NCBI GenBank assembly: GCA_019635775.1
Contig: JAHBYU010000004.1
Location: forward strand, 186,001-250,000
DNA length: 64,000 nt
DNA from: Rhizobiaceae bacterium
GTDB taxonomy: Bacteria > Pseudomonadota > Alphaproteobacteria > Rhizobiales > Rhizobiaceae
Direction: 5' to 3'
A model generated the notes under the pieces. That model worked only from the letters and a program-made list of their open reading frames with translations, was not told where the DNA came from and ran no database searches. Positions 34,192-43,960 of the stretch are shown in pieces. Position 1 is the first letter of the stretch. Each line of letters begins with the position of its first letter. Made by a program: the position numbers and the translations under genes.

Positions 34192-35211
34192 ATGAGTAAG
34201 TTTGGATTAGCCGGGGCCTTGGCCGCGGCGACGATGACTGCTGCGCTAGCCTCGACGACAGCGGCAAGCGCACAGAGCAAGTTCCAGTGCAAGCCGGGTG
34301 AAACCTACGTCATGAACGTCATGGTCTCGGCGCATCCCTATTGGGTGCCTGTCTATCAGGGCTTCAAGCAGGCGGCCGAGGCGATGGGCTGCGAGACGGT
34401 GTTTTCCGGAACGCCGGACTACGACATCACGAAGCAGATCGCATCTTTCGAGCAGGACCTGGTGAAGAATCCGGCCGGTGTGCTCCTGCACCCCATGCAG
34501 TCTGATCCCTTCATCGAGCCGATCAACCAGGCGATCGCCAATGGCGTGAGCGTGGTGACTTTCGCGGCCGACTCGCCGAAATCGAAGCGCACGGCCTACA
34601 TCACTTCCGATAATCTGGCGGAGGCCAAGTTCGCTGCCGAGGAAATCGTCAAGCAGGTTGGCGACAGCGCCGAATATGCGGTCCTCGAAAATCCGGGTCA
34701 GAGCAACCACGACCTGCGCGTGACCGCGCTGATCGACTACATGGAAAAGAACTATCCCAACATGAAGCTGGTCGGCCGGCAGGCCACGAACCAGGATTCG
34801 AATGCCGCCTACAAGGCTACTGCGTCGATCCTGCAGGCCAACCCGAACCTCAAGGCGATGTGGATTCCGGAAGCCGGCTCGGCTGAAGGCGCTGTTACCG
34901 CGGTGCTGGAAGCGAAGGCTGACGTGCTCATCATGCATGCGGACGTGACGCCCGCCACGCTCGAACACATCAAGGCCGGCAACATCCATATGTCGCTCAA
35001 CCCGAACCAGGGCGTGCAGGGCTATATGGGCTTCATCGCCACATTCCTCGGCGCGCATCCGGACCTGTTCGATCCGTTCAACGACTACAAGGTGTCCGGG
35101 TACAACCCGATGCAGATCCCCTTCGTGGACAACGGCTTTGCCGTCATCACCAAGGAGAACGCGGACTCCTTCGACCTGAACAAATACATGGAAGGGCGCG
35201 ACCCGAGCTAA
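34192..35211 (+). CDS. Sugar/polyol ABC transporter binding protein (RbsB-like)
   Basis: Periplasmic type 1 sugar-binding protein, 339 residues. Signal peptide residues 1-27 (ASA-QS). The ATG at 34192 has AGGAG 6 nt upstream; the frame extends 37 codons upstream through the operator and is rejected. Family features include YWVPVYQGFKQAAEAMGC and PDYDITKQIASFEQDLVKNPAGVLLHP, as in ribose/xylose/erythritol binding proteins. First gene of the operon; substrate unknown, probably a sugar or polyol. Confidence 0.92.
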   Translation: MSKFGLAGALAAATMTAALASTTAASAQSKFQCKPGETYVMNVMVSAHPYWVPVYQGFKQAAEAMGCETVFSGTPDYDITKQIASFEQDLVKNPAGVLLHPMQSDPFIEPINQAIANGVSVVTFAADSPKSKRTAYITSDNLAEAKFAAEEIVKQVGDSAEYAVLENPGQSNHDLRVTALIDYMEKNYPNMKLVGRQATNQDSNAAYKATASILQANPNLKAMWIPEAGSAEGAVTAVLEAKADVLIMHADVTPATLEHIKAGNIHMSLNPNQGVQGYMGFIATFLGAHPDLFDPFNDYKVSGYNPMQIPFVDNGFAVITKENADSFDLNKYMEGRDPS

Positions 35212-35228
35212 GGCCTCGAAGCGTCAAT

Positions 35229-35255
35229 GCCCGCGCCGTACGAGGCGGCGCGGGC
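35229..35255 (+). terminator. Intercistronic hairpin after binding-protein gene
   Basis: Perfect 10-bp GC stem GCCCGCGCCG/CGGCGCGGGC (35229-35238 and 35246-35255) with a 7-nt loop between binding-protein stop and ATPase start. No U-tract. It probably protects the abundant binding-protein message and reduces read-through. It also argues against the ATG at 35227, which lies inside the stem. Confidence 0.6.
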
Positions 35256-35286
35256 GCCAATTTCAATCGAATGCAAGGCTGACGGC

Positions 35287-36834
35287 ATGTCCGGGGACGC
35301 TGGAAACGACCCGATCCTGAAGATCACCGATCTCACCAAGTCGTTCGGTCCGGTGAAGGCGCTTCGTGGCGTCGACTTCGAACTGCGGCGCGGCGAAATC
35401 CACGCGATCGCCGGCGAGAACGGCGCGGGCAAGTCGACGCTGATGAACATCATCGACGGCATCCATCGTCCGGACGCCGGAACCATTTTGCTTGACGGCA
35501 AGCCGGTCAACATCACGTCGCCAGCCATGGCGCAGCAGCTTGGCATCGGGTTCGTCCATCAGGAAATCGCTCTTTGCCCGGACGTCTCGGTGGCCGAGAA
35601 CATCTTCATGTCGGGAACCAACACGACACGATCGATGCTCATGGACTACACGACCCTGGAGCGGAAGGCCGGCGAGATCCTCGGGCAACTGGGCGATATC
35701 GATCCGTCGGTGCTGGTGCGGACACTTTCGATCTCCCAGCAGCAACTGGTCGAGATCGCCAAGGCGCTGACGCTGGACTGCCGTGTGCTCATCCTGGACG
35801 AACCGACCGCCGCGCTGACGGAGCGCGAGGCGCAGATCCTGTTCGGCATCATGCGCAATCTGGCTGCTCGGGGCATATCGATCATCTACATCTCGCACCG
35901 CATGGTCGAGATATTCGACAACTGCGACCGCGTGACTGTGTTGCGCGACGGGCAATACATCACGACCAGGAACGTCGCCGAGACGACCCCAGGAGAGGTG
36001 GTCAGCGCGATGGTCGGCCGTGTCATCGACAATCTCTATCCGCCCAAGCAGGGCGAAGCCGAACGTTCCGGCGAGATCATTCTCGACATACGCAACCTGA
36101 GCGAACGCAGTCGTTTCCGGGACATTTCCTTCCAGTTGCGCAGGGGCGAGATCCTCGGGCTCGCCGGGCTGATAGGCGCAGGACGCAGCGAGATCGTCAG
36201 AGGAATATGCAAGCTGGAAGGCGAGGTGACTGGCGAGGTGTCGCTTCGTGGCCGCAAGCTTGAGCTAGCACATTACGGCGACAGCATCGGCGAGGGGATC
36301 GTCTATCTCTCGGAAGACCGCAAGGGCGACGGGCTTTTTCTCGACATGTCGATCGCGGCGAACGTCTCGGCGCTGTCGGTGGAGCAGGTCGCCTCCGGGG
36401 CGGGAATCATCGACGAGCGTCGGGAAAAGCAGCAGGCGGAAAGTCTGGGCGCACAGCTCAATCTGAAATGCGCCCATGTCGGGCAGCCGGTCTCGGCGCT
36501 TTCGGGTGGAAATCAGCAGAAGGTGGCGATCGCCAAGATGCTGTCTGTCAATCCCAAGGTGATCTTCCTCGATGAGCCTACGCGAGGCGTCGATGTCGGA
36601 GCAAAGGCCGAAATCCACCGCAGCCTGCGCAACCTTGCGCGCGATGGGGTTGGCATCGTGGTGATTTCCTCCGAGTTGCCGGAGCTGATCGGTGTCTGTG
36701 ACCGTGTTCTGGTCGTGCGCGAAGGAAGCATCTCCGGCGAAGTGGCCGGCGACGAGATGACCGAGGACCGGATCATGTATCTCGCGTCGATCGGCGAAGA
36801 GCGGGCTGGCGTCATGAGGGCGGAACAGGCATGA
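35287..36834 (+). CDS. Sugar ABC transporter ATPase (RbsA/MglA-like, two domains)
   Basis: 515 residues from the ATG at 35287. Two fused nucleotide-binding domains: the first with Walker [12 protein letters not shown], Walker [12 protein letters not shown] and a variant signature ([15 protein letters not shown]); the second with degenerate Walker A ([11 protein letters not shown]), signature [13 protein letters not shown] and Walker [13 protein letters not shown]. This is the normal pattern for the carbohydrate CUT2 family. Overlaps the permease by 4 nt. Confidence 0.95.
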   Translation: MSGDAGNDPILKITDLTKSFGPVKALRGVDFELRRGEIHAIAGENGAGKSTLMNIIDGIHRPDAGTILLDGKPVNITSPAMAQQLGIGFVHQEIALCPDVSVAENIFMSGTNTTRSMLMDYTTLERKAGEILGQLGDIDPSVLVRTLSISQQQLVEIAKALTLDCRVLILDEPTAALTEREAQILFGIMRNLAARGISIIYISHRMVEIFDNCDRVTVLRDGQYITTRNVAETTPGEVVSAMVGRVIDNLYPPKQGEAERSGEIILDIRNLSERSRFRDISFQLRRGEILGLAGLIGAGRSEIVRGICKLEGEVTGEVSLRGRKLELAHYGDSIGEGIVYLSEDRKGDGLFLDMSIAANVSALSVEQVASGAGIIDERREKQQAESLGAQLNLKCAHVGQPVSALSGGNQQKVAIAKMLSVNPKVIFLDEPTRGVDVGAKAEIHRSLRNLARDGVGIVVISSELPELIGVCDRVLVVREGSISGEVAGDEMTEDRIMYLASIGEERAGVMRAEQA

Positions 36835-37835
36835 CCGTAACGACAACACCTGCCGGCAAGGAGCGCGGCATACAGGAAGGCCCGATGGGCGCTGTGCGCC
36901 GGTTGCTTCGCATGCGCGAGACCGGGCTGATCCTGATCATCCTCGCACTGTTCATCGCGATGTCCTTCGCGTCGCCCTACTTCCTGACGTGGAACAACCT
37001 GCGGGCGATGGCGATGGCTTTCGCGGTAGAGGGCATCGTCGTGGTCGGCATGACGATCCTGCTGATCTCGGGGGGCATCGACCTTTCCGTCGGTTCCGTG
37101 ACGGCGCTTGCGATGGTGATCGCCGGGCTGTTGTTCCTGAATGGGGTGGATCCGTGGATCGCCTCGGGAATCGCGATCGCGGCCTGTACCGCGATAGGCG
37201 CAGGCATGGGCTTCTTCGTGACGCGGGTGGGGTTGCATCATTTCATCGTTTCGCTGGCCGTGATGGTGATCGCGCGCGGCTTGTGCCTGCTGGGCACCGG
37301 GGGACGACCGCTCGGGCTCTACACGCTGCCGCCTGAGTTCAAGTTCATCGGCCAGGGTTCGATCGGGGTGATTCCTGTCGTGATCATCATCTTCGTCGTT
37401 GTGGTTGTGGTGTTCGACTTCCTGCTGCGCCGCACGACGGTTTTCAGGAAGGTGTTCTACACGGGCAGCAATGAAAAGGCGGCGGCCTATTCCGGCATCC
37501 GCACAAAGAAAGTCGTGTTCCTGACGACTACGCTCTGCTCGGCCCTCTGCGGCTTTGCAGGCATCATTTACATGGCCCGCTTTGGCTCGGCTCAGCCGAC
37601 CTTCGGCATCGGCATGGAGCTCAACGTCATCGCGGCGGCGGTTATCGGCGGGGCAAGCCTGTCAGGCGGCTCGGGCACGATCTTCGGCGCTATTCTGGGG
37701 ACCGTTCTGCTTTCTGTGGTGTCGAGTTCGCTCGCCCTGCTTGACGTGTCGGTCTACTGGCAGGACATCATCCGCGGGTCGATCCTGCTCACTGCGGTGA
37801 CGATCGACCACTACCTTAGCAAACGTCGCGGCTGA
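36831..37835 (+). CDS. Sugar ABC transporter permease (RbsC-like)
   Basis: 334 residues, about nine membrane helices, with the CUT2 permease motif [19 protein letters not shown] and [21 protein letters not shown] near the end. One permease gene is enough for the homodimer. Starts by overlapping the ATPase stop and is followed by the regulator after 15 bp. Confidence 0.95.
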   Translation: MTVTTTPAGKERGIQEGPMGAVRRLLRMRETGLILIILALFIAMSFASPYFLTWNNLRAMAMAFAVEGIVVVGMTILLISGGIDLSVGSVTALAMVIAGLLFLNGVDPWIASGIAIAACTAIGAGMGFFVTRVGLHHFIVSLAVMVIARGLCLLGTGGRPLGLYTLPPEFKFIGQGSIGVIPVVIIIFVVVVVVFDFLLRRTTVFRKVFYTGSNEKAAAYSGIRTKKVVFLTTTLCSALCGFAGIIYMARFGSAQPTFGIGMELNVIAAAVIGGASLSGGSGTIFGAILGTVLLSVVSSSLALLDVSVYWQDIIRGSILLTAVTIDHYLSKRRG

Positions 37836-37850
37836 TCGGGATACGCAGGC

Positions 37851-38831
37851 ATGGCTGAACGGAAAGAAGAATTCGAGTCCATCCGGCAGATCTACACGGT
37901 CTGCGTGCTGCACTTCATCGACGGGATGAAGCAGTCCGACATCGCGACCACGCTCAACCTTTCAACGTCCAAGGTGAACCGGCTGATCACGCAAGGGCGC
38001 AAGCTCGGAATGGTCAAGATCGCCATCGAGAGCCCCTTCCAGGGCCTCGTCAATCTCGAGAAGCGCCTTGTCGAAAAGGCGGGTCTGTCGAGCGCGGTGG
38101 TCGCGCCGACCGTTTCCGGCAGCCCGGACACGACGCTGAGCCAGGTCGGACGCGCGGCCGCGAACCAGCTTCTGGAGACGTTGCGTGACGGTGACGTCAT
38201 AGCGATCACCGGCGGAAAGGCGGTGAGCGCCGTCATGGAAAACCTCGCGCCGGAACGGTCGTTCGACGTGACCGTTGTCCCGCTGACGGGAGGGGTACAA
38301 GGCAAGTACTACACGGACGTCAACCACCTCGCCTCGCGCCTGGCCGAACGTCTGGGAGGAAAAAGCATGCTGGTGCATGCGCCGCTCTTTGCCGAGAGCC
38401 GCGAGCAGCGCGACATGCTGATGCAGATGGGATCGGTCAAGGAAGTGTTCGATCTCGCCCGCAAGGCATCGGTGGCGCTGACCGGCATCGGCTCGATCCT
38501 GGCGCCGGGATCGAGCTACTACGACCTGCATCCCATGCCGAACCCTGATCGGCAGTTTCTCGTCAAGAGCGGGGTGCGCGGCGAGTTTCTCGCGCATCTG
38601 ATCCGTGAAGATGGAACGGTCGGAGACTATCCGCTGAACTCGCGGCTGGTCGCGCTCGAACCGGGAGACCTTTCAAGTTGCCGGCACAAGATCGGCGTTG
38701 CCGCCGGTCCGGAGAAGGTTCTGCCTATCCGCGCCGTCCTCAACGGGCGTTTCCTGGATTCGCTGGTCGTCGACGAGGAGACCGCCGGTGCCGTGATCGA
38801 AGCGATGGAGAATCTGCAGAATGTCGCATGA
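37851..38831 (+). CDS. SorC-family transcriptional regulator
   Basis: 326 residues: N-terminal helix-turn-helix (FIDGMKQSDIATTLNLSTSKVNRLI) and C-terminal SorC/DeoR-type sugar-phosphate binding domain (GDVIAITGGKAVSAVMENL; ALTGIGSILAPGSSYY). Relatives control erythritol (EryD), AI-2 (LsrR) and sorbitol operons and sense a phosphorylated intermediate. It lies inside the operon between transporter and enzymes and overlaps the next gene by 11 nt, giving autoregulation. Confidence 0.93.
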   Translation: MAERKEEFESIRQIYTVCVLHFIDGMKQSDIATTLNLSTSKVNRLITQGRKLGMVKIAIESPFQGLVNLEKRLVEKAGLSSAVVAPTVSGSPDTTLSQVGRAAANQLLETLRDGDVIAITGGKAVSAVMENLAPERSFDVTVVPLTGGVQGKYYTDVNHLASRLAERLGGKSMLVHAPLFAESREQRDMLMQMGSVKEVFDLARKASVALTGIGSILAPGSSYYDLHPMPNPDRQFLVKSGVRGEFLAHLIREDGTVGDYPLNSRLVALEPGDLSSCRHKIGVAAGPEKVLPIRAVLNGRFLDSLVVDEETAGAVIEAMENLQNVA

Positions 38832-39816
38832 AATGCTCACCCGCGAGATCGGTTCGTCCGGCGTGCGTGCCTCGGCCATCGGGCTCGGCACATGGGCGAT
38901 CGGCGGCTGGATGTGGGGCGGAACGGACGAGGCGAAATCGATCGCGGCCATACAGGCCTCGATCGACGAGGGCGTCAGCCTGATCGACACCGCGCCGGCC
39001 TATGGCCAGGGCCGTGCCGAGGAGATCGTCGGCAAGGCGATCCGGGGCCGCCGCGAAAAGGTTGTGCTGGCGACGAAATGCGGGCTCGTGTGGCACACCA
39101 CGAAAGGCAACCACTTTTTCGATTACGACGGCCGCCCGGTCCATCGCTATCTGGGTGCCGAGTCCATACGTCACGAGATCGAGCAGAGCCTCAAGCGGCT
39201 GGGCACGGACCATATCGATCACTACATCACGCACTGGCAGGATCCGACGACGCCGGTTGCCGAGACGATGGATACGCTCAAGGCGCTGAAGGCGGAGGGC
39301 AAGATTCGCTCCATCGGCGCAAGCAACCTCTCTGTCGCGGAGCTCGAGTCTTACGTGGCGGTCGGCGGCCTCGACGCTATCCAGGAAGAGTTTTCCATGG
39401 TGAAGCGGGACATCGAGGCGACGCTGCTTCCCATTGCGAGGGCGTCCGGTATTTCGACGCTCAGCTACTCGTCACTGGCGCTCGGCTTGCTGTCGGGAAA
39501 GATCGGTCCGGACCGGTTGTTCACGGGAGACGACCAGCGCAGGGACAATCCTCGCTTCTCGAAGGCGAACCGGGACAAGGTCGCCCAGCTGATGCGTGAC
39601 ATCGCCGCTGTCGTCCGCGCACATGACGCAACGCCGGCGCAGATCGTGATTGCATGGACGCTTCAGCAGCCGGGTATAAGCTTTGCGCTGTGCGGCGCGC
39701 GCGATCCGCAGCAGGCAAGCGAAAATGCGAGGGCGGGCCGTATCCGCCTTTCGGGTACCGAGATCCAGACGATAAGCGAGGCAGTCACGCGCCATCTGAC
39801 AAATCTCGACGCCTGA
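38821..39816 (+). CDS. Aldo/keto reductase
   Basis: 331 residues, NADP-dependent oxidoreductase fold. Catalytic tetrad elements are Asp in SLIDTAPAYGQGRAEEIVG, Tyr in the same segment, Lys in VVLATKCGL and His in HIDHYITHWQDP. C-terminal NADP-binding segment SFALCGARDPQQASENARAG. Could reduce or oxidise the aldehyde made by the neighbouring aldolase, or act on the sugar before phosphorylation. Co-operonic with the regulator. Confidence 0.92.
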   Translation: MSHEMLTREIGSSGVRASAIGLGTWAIGGWMWGGTDEAKSIAAIQASIDEGVSLIDTAPAYGQGRAEEIVGKAIRGRREKVVLATKCGLVWHTTKGNHFFDYDGRPVHRYLGAESIRHEIEQSLKRLGTDHIDHYITHWQDPTTPVAETMDTLKALKAEGKIRSIGASNLSVAELESYVAVGGLDAIQEEFSMVKRDIEATLLPIARASGISTLSYSSLALGLLSGKIGPDRLFTGDDQRRDNPRFSKANRDKVAQLMRDIAAVVRAHDATPAQIVIAWTLQQPGISFALCGARDPQQASENARAGRIRLSGTEIQTISEAVTRHLTNLDA

Positions 39817-39843
39817 AGACGTAACATCATTGAACAGGAGCAA

Positions 39844-39862
39844 CACCGTCATCTCGACGGTG
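39844..39862 (+). promoter_or_regulatory. Hairpin just before the GlpD-like start codon
   Basis: Perfect 7-bp stem CACCGTC/GACGGTG with a 5-nt loop, ending 12 nt before the ATG of the dehydrogenase gene, next to its ribosome-binding site. It may modulate translation or mark an RNA processing point between the regulatory and catabolic halves of the operon. Confidence 0.4.
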
Positions 39863-39874
39863 AACAGGTAAAGC

Positions 39875-41605
39875 ATGTCCGCACAACGTGACGACAACAT
39901 CGAACTGATACGCCGCGACGGCGCGTTAGACGTTGTCGTCGTTGGCGGCGGCATCAACGGAATCGGCGTTTACCGCGATCTGGCTCTGCAGGGCTTGCGC
40001 GTTCTGCTGGTCGAGCGAAACGACTTCTGCTCGGGATGCAGCGCGGCGCCCTCACGCATGATCCACGGCGGCCTTCGCTATCTGGAAAATGGCGAGTTCG
40101 ACCTCGTGCGTGAATCGCTCAGGGAGCGAGACGCGCTTCTGGTCAATGCGCCCCACATGGTCCGGCCGTTGCCGACAACTATTCCGATCTGGTCGGTGTT
40201 CTCGGGACTGATGAACGGGGTGGCCGGATTCTTCGGCCTGACCGACAGGCCTGCCAGCCGGGGAGCTGTGCCGATCAAGATCGGCCTCTCGCTCTACGAC
40301 TGGACGACCAGACATCGCCGCGTGCTTCCGAAACACAGCTTTCGCGGGGCGAAGGAGACGTTGCGCAGATGGCCGAAACTTTCGCGCAGGCTGCGCTTTT
40401 CGGCGACCTACTATGATGCCTGGATCAGCTACCCGGAGCGGCTGGGTGTTGAAATGGTGCTCGACACAAAACGGCTCGCGCCAGAGAGCGTCGCGCTCAA
40501 CTATGCCGAGATCGTCAGATCGGAAGGTGAGTTTGTTCTTTTCGACCGGGCAGGGGGAGCAAGGCTGCCGGTTGCCGCAAAGATTATCGTCAATGCGACT
40601 GGCGCCTGGCTGGACGAGGCGCTAGGCCTGCTGTCGGACAAGGACGGCGGCGAAGAGCCGTTCGTCTCCGGCACCAAGGGATCGCATCTGATACTCGACT
40701 GTCCGCCCCTTCGCGATGCTCTCGGCGGACACATGATCTTTTTCGAGAATCTGGACGGACGTGTGTGTGTCGTTTTCCCGTACCTTGGCAAGGTCCTTGC
40801 CGGGTCGACCGATATCCGGGTCAAGGCTGCGGCGCGCGTGCGATGCGAAGCCGAGGAGCGGGACTATATCCTCGATGCCTTGCGGCTGGTTTTTCCCGAG
40901 ATAGCCATCAGCGCGGGCAACATCGTGTTCAGCTACAGCGGCATCCGTCCGCTGCCGAAAAGCGACCAGCAATTCACGGGTCGGATAACGCGCGGGCACT
41001 TCATTCACCGGATTGATGGAACCGTGCCGCAACTGTGCATGGTGGGCGGCAAATGGACGACGTTTCGTGCCTTTGCCGAGCAGGCGGCAGACGCCGTGCT
41101 GGCCGAACTGGGAAAAAGTCGGGCTACGGATACACTGAACCTCCCAATCGGCGGCGGGCTCGGATTTCCGCGCGAAGGCGAGGTGCTCGACGCGTACCTG
41201 GCGAGGAAATACGCGATAGGGCCCGAGCGGGCTGCCTATCTTGCCGACGCATACGGAACGCGCGCGGAGGAACTGTTGCGCTTTTGCATGGCGCGCGATG
41301 ATGACAAGCCCCTTGATGCAGTGACGCAGGCGACCGAGGCGGAAATTGCATATCTGGCCACCAACGAATTTGTTGTCACGCTCGAGGACATGCTTCTCCG
41401 CCGGACGTCGCTTTGCATCAGGGGCGATGTTTCCGCCGACATCGTACGCCGGGTTGCCGATGTGATGGCGCGCGAACTTCGCTGGAGCCCGGGACAGGCC
41501 TCCGATGAAGTGGATGCCTTCGTGCGCAATCTGGACGATTATCATGGCGTCTCGCGAGAGACGCTCGAACAACGCTCGCAAGACAGGAGATTGACATGCG
41601 CGTGA
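39875..41605 (+). CDS. GlpD-like FAD-dependent polyol-phosphate dehydrogenase
   Basis: 576 residues, membrane-associated flavoprotein of the glycerol-3-phosphate dehydrogenase family. FAD-binding motif VVVVGGGINGIGVYRD (about residues 19-35), SRMIHGGLRYLENGEFDLV, and the C-terminal DAO-C domain (ATEAEIAYLATNEFVVTLEDMLLRRT). Longer than E. coli GlpD (about 500). Paralogues such as EryB oxidise erythritol phosphate, so the substrate here is likely a polyol phosphate from the FGGY kinase. Overlaps the aldolase gene by 10 nt. Confidence 0.88.
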   Translation: MSAQRDDNIELIRRDGALDVVVVGGGINGIGVYRDLALQGLRVLLVERNDFCSGCSAAPSRMIHGGLRYLENGEFDLVRESLRERDALLVNAPHMVRPLPTTIPIWSVFSGLMNGVAGFFGLTDRPASRGAVPIKIGLSLYDWTTRHRRVLPKHSFRGAKETLRRWPKLSRRLRFSATYYDAWISYPERLGVEMVLDTKRLAPESVALNYAEIVRSEGEFVLFDRAGGARLPVAAKIIVNATGAWLDEALGLLSDKDGGEEPFVSGTKGSHLILDCPPLRDALGGHMIFFENLDGRVCVVFPYLGKVLAGSTDIRVKAAARVRCEAEERDYILDALRLVFPEIAISAGNIVFSYSGIRPLPKSDQQFTGRITRGHFIHRIDGTVPQLCMVGGKWTTFRAFAEQAADAVLAELGKSRATDTLNLPIGGGLGFPREGEVLDAYLARKYAIGPERAAYLADAYGTRAEELLRFCMARDDDKPLDAVTQATEAEIAYLATNEFVVTLEDMLLRRTSLCIRGDVSADIVRRVADVMARELRWSPGQASDEVDAFVRNLDDYHGVSRETLEQRSQDRRLTCA

Positions 41606-42450
41606 GTGCCAAGGCCCGCATGAACAGGCTTTTCACCAACGGCGGCTGCCTAGACGTCGCGCTGGACCACGGCGTGTGCAACGAGCCGAGCTTCCTCGTA
41701 GGTCTGGAGGACATGCCGCGCGTGGTGGACACGCTGATACGCGCCAGGCCCGATGCGATACAGATGGCCTACGGCCAGGCCGACCTGCTGCAGAACAGGC
41801 CCGAAAAGGACAAGCCAGCGCTGGTCATGCGCCTCGACATGGGCAATCCCTACAATGCGCAGCGCCATCGCGTGATGTGGGCCCTCCTGCAGAACCATGA
41901 GGAGCCAATCGCCGGCGCACTGGAGATGGACGCCGCCTGCGTGGTCGTCAATCTGTTCATGTTGCCCGACGAGCCGGACCTCTTCCGCCAGTGCGTCGAG
42001 AACATCAGCAAGGTGCGCGCGGCATGCCACAAATACGGAATGCCATTGATGATCGAGCCGCTTGTTATGCTGCCAAATGACGTCCGGGGCGGATACCAGG
42101 TCGACGGAGACGCGGAAAAGATCGTCACGCTGGTCCGCCTCGCGTCGGAGATGGGCGCGGACATCATCAAGGCCGATCCAACCGACAATCCGGAGGATTT
42201 CCACCGCGTTGTCGAAACCGCGCGCGTGCCGGTCCTGGTGCGCGGCGGTGGCAAGGAGGACCTCAAGGCCGTGATGATGAAATCTGCAGCGCTTGTCAGG
42301 CAGGGTGCGAAAGGCATGGTGTACGGGCGCAACATATACCAGCATGACAATCCGCAGGCCGTCGTGGACGCACTCATGGCGATCATCCACAAGAGCGCAA
42401 GCGGCGAAGAGGCGTGGGACATCTACAATCGAGGCTCGGCGCGTGGCTGA
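41596..42450 (+). CDS. Class I aldolase, LacD/FbaB/DeoC-type
   Basis: 284 residues, TIM-barrel class I aldolase. DVALDHGVCNEPSF near the N-terminus, and the Schiff-base lysine is probably Lys192 in GADIIKADPTDNPEDF. C-terminal phosphate-binding pattern VPVLVRGGGKEDLKAV and AKGMVYGRNIYQH. Relatives include FbaB, LacD, LsrF and YihT, so cleavage of a ketose phosphate to a triose phosphate and an aldehyde is the likely reaction. Overlaps genes on both sides. Confidence 0.87.
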   Translation: MRVSAKARMNRLFTNGGCLDVALDHGVCNEPSFLVGLEDMPRVVDTLIRARPDAIQMAYGQADLLQNRPEKDKPALVMRLDMGNPYNAQRHRVMWALLQNHEEPIAGALEMDAACVVVNLFMLPDEPDLFRQCVENISKVRAACHKYGMPLMIEPLVMLPNDVRGGYQVDGDAEKIVTLVRLASEMGADIIKADPTDNPEDFHRVVETARVPVLVRGGGKEDLKAVMMKSAALVRQGAKGMVYGRNIYQHDNPQAVVDALMAIIHKSASGEEAWDIYNRGSARG

Positions 42451-43960
42451 GGAAGGCCCTTACCTGCTCGGTCTGGACGCCGGCAACACGGTCATCAAGG
42501 CCGTGCTGTTCGACCTCCGGGGCAATCAGCTTGCCGCGCATGGCATTGACGGCGCCACGCACAAGCCTGCACCCGGCATGGTCGAGCGTTCGGTGCAGGA
42601 GTTACGAGACAACGCCCGAACCGCGATCTCCGGCTGCATTGCCAGGGCTGGCGTCGATCCGGCGCGCATTGCGGCGATCGGAACCGCCGGCCACGGAAAC
42701 GGGCTCTATCTGCTCGACAAGAGCCATTCTGCGCTGATCGGAATCCAGTCGCTCGACACCCGCGCGGCGGCGCTTGCCAATGAGCTCGACAAGGCAGCCG
42801 GCGGGGCGATGCATTCGATTTCCCTGCAACGGCCGTGGCCGTCACAGACGCCGGTGCTTCTTGCGTGGCTGAAAAGACACCGACTGGATCTCTACGAGCG
42901 CGCCGGCACCTTGCTCTTCGCAAAGGACGTCCTGACCTGGTTCCTGACGGGGGAGCGGGTCAGCGAGATATCCGACATGTCGGGAGCCGGACTGCTGAGC
43001 CTGCCCGATGCCAGGTACAGTCCGCGGTTGCTGTCGCTCTACGGGCTGGCCGACGCCGAGGCGATGCTGCCCCGGCTGGTTCATCCTTGCGATGTGGTCG
43101 GCGGGGTTTCGAGTGAGGCCGCTGCCGAGACCGGGTTGGTGGCAGGAACGCCGGTCGTCGCTGGCTATTTCGACGTGGTCGCTTCCGCGCTCGGGTCCGG
43201 CGCGGTGGGCGCCGGGGCGGCATCGATCGTCGCGGGAAGCTGGTCGATCAATCAGGTCTTCTCCGATGCGCCTGTCCGCGACGAGCGGGTGTTCATGGTC
43301 GCGGCCTACGCTCCCGGTCGCTTCGTCAATATGGAAAACAGCGCAACCTCGGCTGCAAATCTTGAATGGTATGTGCGGACCCTGGTCGAGCGCGGCGGGC
43401 ATCACGAGGATCCGTTCGGTTTCGTCAACCGGGCGGTCGGCGAGGTCACGCCTTCGCATGACGATCCGATGTTCCAGCCCTTCCTCTATGGCGGCAGATT
43501 GGGCGCCCATCAGCGCGGTGGCTTGTTCGGCGTTGCCGGATGGCACGGAGAAGGGCACCTGCTGCGCGCCATCATGGAAGGCGTGATGTTCGAGCATCGT
43601 CGCCATGCCGAGGTTCTGGCGGACGCTGGCGTCACGTTTTCGAGCGCAGCGCTTTCGGGCGGCGGCTCCCGTTCGCCGCTTTGGCCGCAGATGTTTGCCG
43701 ACGGGCTCGGCGTCCCGGTCACCGTGGCCGAAGCCGAGGAGACGGGCGCGCTTGGCGCGGCGATCGGCGCTTCGGTCGGTACGGGCCTCCATGCCGACGA
43801 GGTCGGAGCTGTGGCGGCCATGTCGAGGCCGAGGCGAACCTTCTCCCCCGATCGAGCGATGCAGGCGCATTATGAAAGGCGCTATGCTATCTGGATGAAG
43901 CTGATGAAGGCCGTCGACCCGCTCTGGCGGGAACTGGGAGAAGGAAAGCCGGACGCATGA
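42443..43960 (+). CDS. FGGY-family carbohydrate/polyol kinase (LyxK/EryA-like)
   Basis: 505 residues from GTG at 42443, overlapping the aldolase stop by 8 nt; an earlier frame runs inside the aldolase gene. N-terminal phosphate loop LLGLDAGNTVIKAVLFDLRG, substrate region GTAGHGNGLYLLDKSHSAL, and C-terminal ATP site SGGGSRSPLWPQMFADGLG. Pattern is closest to L-xylulose kinase (LyxK) and erythritol kinase (EryA). Should provide the phosphorylated substrate for the GlpD-like enzyme. Confidence 0.9.
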   Translation: MAEEGPYLLGLDAGNTVIKAVLFDLRGNQLAAHGIDGATHKPAPGMVERSVQELRDNARTAISGCIARAGVDPARIAAIGTAGHGNGLYLLDKSHSALIGIQSLDTRAAALANELDKAAGGAMHSISLQRPWPSQTPVLLAWLKRHRLDLYERAGTLLFAKDVLTWFLTGERVSEISDMSGAGLLSLPDARYSPRLLSLYGLADAEAMLPRLVHPCDVVGGVSSEAAAETGLVAGTPVVAGYFDVVASALGSGAVGAGAASIVAGSWSINQVFSDAPVRDERVFMVAAYAPGRFVNMENSATSAANLEWYVRTLVERGGHHEDPFGFVNRAVGEVTPSHDDPMFQPFLYGGRLGAHQRGGLFGVAGWHGEGHLLRAIMEGVMFEHRRHAEVLADAGVTFSSAALSGGGSRSPLWPQMFADGLGVPVTVAEAEETGALGAAIGASVGTGLHADEVGAVAAMSRPRRTFSPDRAMQAHYERRYAIWMKLMKAVDPLWRELGEGKPDA